A stretch of 7,425 nucleotides of DNA, from assembly GCA_016763355.1 (NCBI GenBank), contig JAESTY010000035.1, forward strand, positions 1 through 7,425, in the 5' to 3' direction. The position numbers and the translations under genes are program-made. A model generated the notes under the pieces. It saw only the letters and a list, made by a program, of their open reading frames with translations. It searched no databases and was not told where the DNA came from. Of this stretch, positions 5,930 through 7,425 are shown in pieces. This DNA comes from Immundisolibacteraceae bacterium (GTDB lineage Bacteria; Pseudomonadota; Gammaproteobacteria; Immundisolibacterales; Immundisolibacteraceae). The stretch's first letter is position 1. Each line of letters begins with the position of its first letter.

Positions 5930-7125
5930 TACGCAGCTCCTGGGGTGGTATTTAAGTTGATACCACCAAATCTGGCCTCAAGGCCGTTATCGGCAGGAAC
6001 CATTGGCGATTGAAGAATATCCGTCCGTGGATGGTGTCGATGTTGCATGGTGCTAACCTCGTTTACTGCGGTACTGTTGCTCAACGCATCTCTGACCTGG
6101 GTGGCCAGCTGACTCATTTTGTCTGCATATTTGGGGTCAGTGGCGTAACCGGCTTTCTGCAATTCATGGGCAAATTGATCGCTATTTTGACCCACGGCTA
6201 GCGCTTGCTGGTACCAGGGTCGGTTTTGCAAGAAACTGACATAGTCGTCAAACCCCTGCTGAAAAGAATCATAGGCACGAAAATCTGCCTGCTCGCGGAC
6301 CGCAATGCCCTGTTTAAATTCCAGCGTGGAAACAGACACAGAACGGCCGGTCCACTCTGGTCCTGCCTTAATTCCGAATAGGTTGAAACTCGACTGACCA
6401 TCGGCGTGGTGAATAGTTTTCTGCCCCCAGCCACTCTCCAACAGCGCCTGGGCTGCAATTGCATCAGGGGCTACACCAAGACGTTCTCCGGCATCAACAG
6501 CCAGCGGCCAGATATGTTTTAAAAATTGATCCGGGGCCAATGGTTGATCTGCTGCGTTCACCTGGGAGCCAGAAGCACGAAGACTATCCATTTGAGTCAG
6601 CCCTGAGGGCTGGGATTGAATGGCACGACTATTAATGACCGATACGGTCGATGGCTGTGCCAATACGGAGCTAACCGAGCCGCGACTGACTGGCAGATCA
6701 AACCCGGGGAGTGCTGGAATGGCTGCGGCTGACCCAGGGTTATTGTTAAATTGAAGATCTTGTCCATTAACCTGGCTCGGCGCACGACCCAACAACTGCT
6801 GTTGGAGCATTTCCGCAATGCCAAGACCGCCACGCTGAGCGCTCTGCATGGCCAGCTGCTGATCAAACATTTTCTGGTAGGTCTTTTCAGCGGATGAACC
6901 AAACAGCGGATTCTCGCCGAGACTGGCCTGGCGCATGCTATCGAGCATCATGCCCATAAACAGGGATTCAAATTGTTTGGCGACCGCGGCAATGCCCTCA
7001 GCATTCTGGTCTCGAGACAAACGACGGAGATCTGCCATGCCCTGGCGATCGAACAGGTTACGCGGGCCCACAGTTGCCGCTTGCTGAGAATTATTCCCGA
7101 TTGCATTAATGACAGGGCCGGCCAT
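5929..7125 (-). CDS. flgJ: Peptidoglycan hydrolase and rod-assembly protein FlgJ
   Basis: FlgJ is exported to the periplasm, where its N-terminal half helps the rod assemble and its C-terminal half cuts peptidoglycan. The rod-binding domain spans about residues 35-112 (AAVAKQFESLFMGMMLDSMRQA at 46-67, then FGSSAEKTYQKMFDQQLA at 75-92). A Gln/Ser/Pro-rich linker of about 80 residues follows. A GH73 glucosaminidase-type domain covers about 200-350, with predicted catalytic Glu230 in ALLESGWGQ, SSFNLFGIKA (245-254), the FRAYDSF block (282-288) and GYATDPKYA (326-334). No signal peptide is present, as expected for a flagellar export substrate. At 398 residues it is larger than the roughly 316-residue Salmonella protein, through the longer linker and a tail of about 48 residues after the enzyme domain. 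Its start lies 3 bases after the flgI stop with only a weak GGTGG site, implying coupling to flgI. Confidence 0.95.
   Translation of the reverse strand: MAGPVINAIGNNSQQAATVGPRNLFDRQGMADLRRLSRDQNAEGIAAVAKQFESLFMGMMLDSMRQASLGENPLFGSSAEKTYQKMFDQQLAMQSAQRGGLGIAEMLQQQLLGRAPSQVNGQDLQFNNNPGSAAAIPALPGFDLPVSRGSVSSVLAQPSTVSVINSRAIQSQPSGLTQMDSLRASGSQVNAADQPLAPDQFLKHIWPLAVDAGERLGVAPDAIAAQALLESGWGQKTIHHADGQSSFNLFGIKAGPEWTGRSVSVSTLEFKQGIAVREQADFRAYDSFQQGFDDYVSFLQNRPWYQQALAVGQNSDQFAHELQKAGYATDPKYADKMSQLATQVRDALSNSTAVNEVSTMQHRHHPRTDILQSPMVPADNGLEARFGGINLNTTPGAA
5937..5941 (-). promoter_or_regulatory. Ribosome binding site of flgK inside the end of flgJ
   Basis: AGGAG on the minus strand lies 7 bases before the flgK ATG and within the last codons of flgJ. 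Together with the TAATG overlap it allows both restart by terminating ribosomes and independent initiation. Confidence 0.7.
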
Positions 7126-7128
7126 GGG

Positions 7129-7425
7129 CTAGATCACCACCAGTTTCGCCCGCAGGGCACCTGATTCCCGCAGTGCCTGCAAAATCGCAATCAGGTCATC
7201 CGGAGCTGCACCGATGCGATTAATCGCACCGACTAGATCCGCCAAATCAATGCCAGGTTCAAATAGCAACATGCGGCCACTACCCGCTCTAACCTGAATA
7301 TCGGATTTTAAGGTCGCCACCGTGTCACCATCGGCCAGCGGATTAGGCTGACTGACATCAACCGATTCGGTGATGGTGACCGACAGGCTACCGTGGCTGA
7401 TGGCCGCAGAGGTGACCTTCACCGA
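7129..7425 (-). CDS. flgI: Flagellar P-ring protein FlgI, C-terminal part
   Basis: FlgI forms the P ring in the peptidoglycan layer around the flagellar rod. The 98 visible residues match its conserved C-terminus: SAAISHGSLSVTITES, VSQPNPLADGDT, a central variable stretch (SDIQVRAGSGRMLLFEPG), then LADLVGAINRIGAAPDDLIAILQALRESGALRAKLVVI up to the stop. The frame runs off the right edge and the N-terminal roughly 270 residues, including the expected Sec signal, are outside the window. A GTG at 7422 is an internal valine, not a start. The stop TAG is 3 bases before the flgJ ATG. Confidence 0.95.
   Translation of the reverse strand, partial: SVKVTSAAISHGSLSVTITESVDVSQPNPLADGDTVATLKSDIQVRAGSGRMLLFEPGIDLADLVGAINRIGAAPDDLIAILQALRESGALRAKLVVI

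Noticed and set aside
6597..6902. A 101-codon minus-strand open frame inside flgJ
   Set aside because: It is a frame-shifted reading of the flgJ coding strand, whose real frame shows the rod-binding domain and linker without interruption.

Overview
This window is a segment of a flagellar filament, hook-junction and rod/ring gene cluster from a Gram-negative bacterium. The gene content (FlgI P-ring protein, a two-domain FlgJ with a peptidoglycan hydrolase, a FlaG-like tail ahead of fliD-fliS-fliT) is typical of polarly flagellated Gammaproteobacteria. Base composition looks moderate, near 50% GC. The exact genus cannot be read from the sequence; a marine or aquatic gammaproteobacterium is an inference only.

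Layout. On the + strand, from the left edge: the last 16 codons of a probable flaG (1-51), fliD filament cap (120-1532), fliS flagellin chaperone (1606-2046) and a fliT-like chaperone (2043-2357, ATGA overlap with fliS). A gene-free gap follows (2358-2692). It holds a strong 10-bp hairpin, a degenerate 12-bp tandem repeat, a minus-strand intrinsic terminator and a cluster of palindromes. On the - strand, reading from the right edge: the C-terminus of flgI (7129-7425), flgJ (5929-7125), flgK (3965-5929) and flgL (2693-3889). flgI-flgJ-flgK are packed almost without spacers and flgK overlaps flgJ by one base (TAATG). flgL follows after 74 bases. The two gene blocks converge tail to tail.

How they work together. 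FlgJ is the rod-scaffold and muramidase that lets the rod cross the cell wall. FlgI forms the P ring around the rod. FlgK and FlgL are the junction proteins between hook and filament. FliD caps the filament and folds flagellin at the tip. FliS keeps flagellin unpolymerised in the cytoplasm, and FliT-type proteins chaperone FliD. The window is therefore nearly the whole late-assembly set except flagellin itself, which probably lies just left of the window.

I see no novel system here. The points worth a second look are: a fliD start whose only good ribosome binding site serves an overlapping 8-codon mini-ORF; a recurrent beta-rich module shared by FlgK (two copies) and FlgL (one copy); an enlarged FlgJ; and the convergent gap with its repeats and hairpins.
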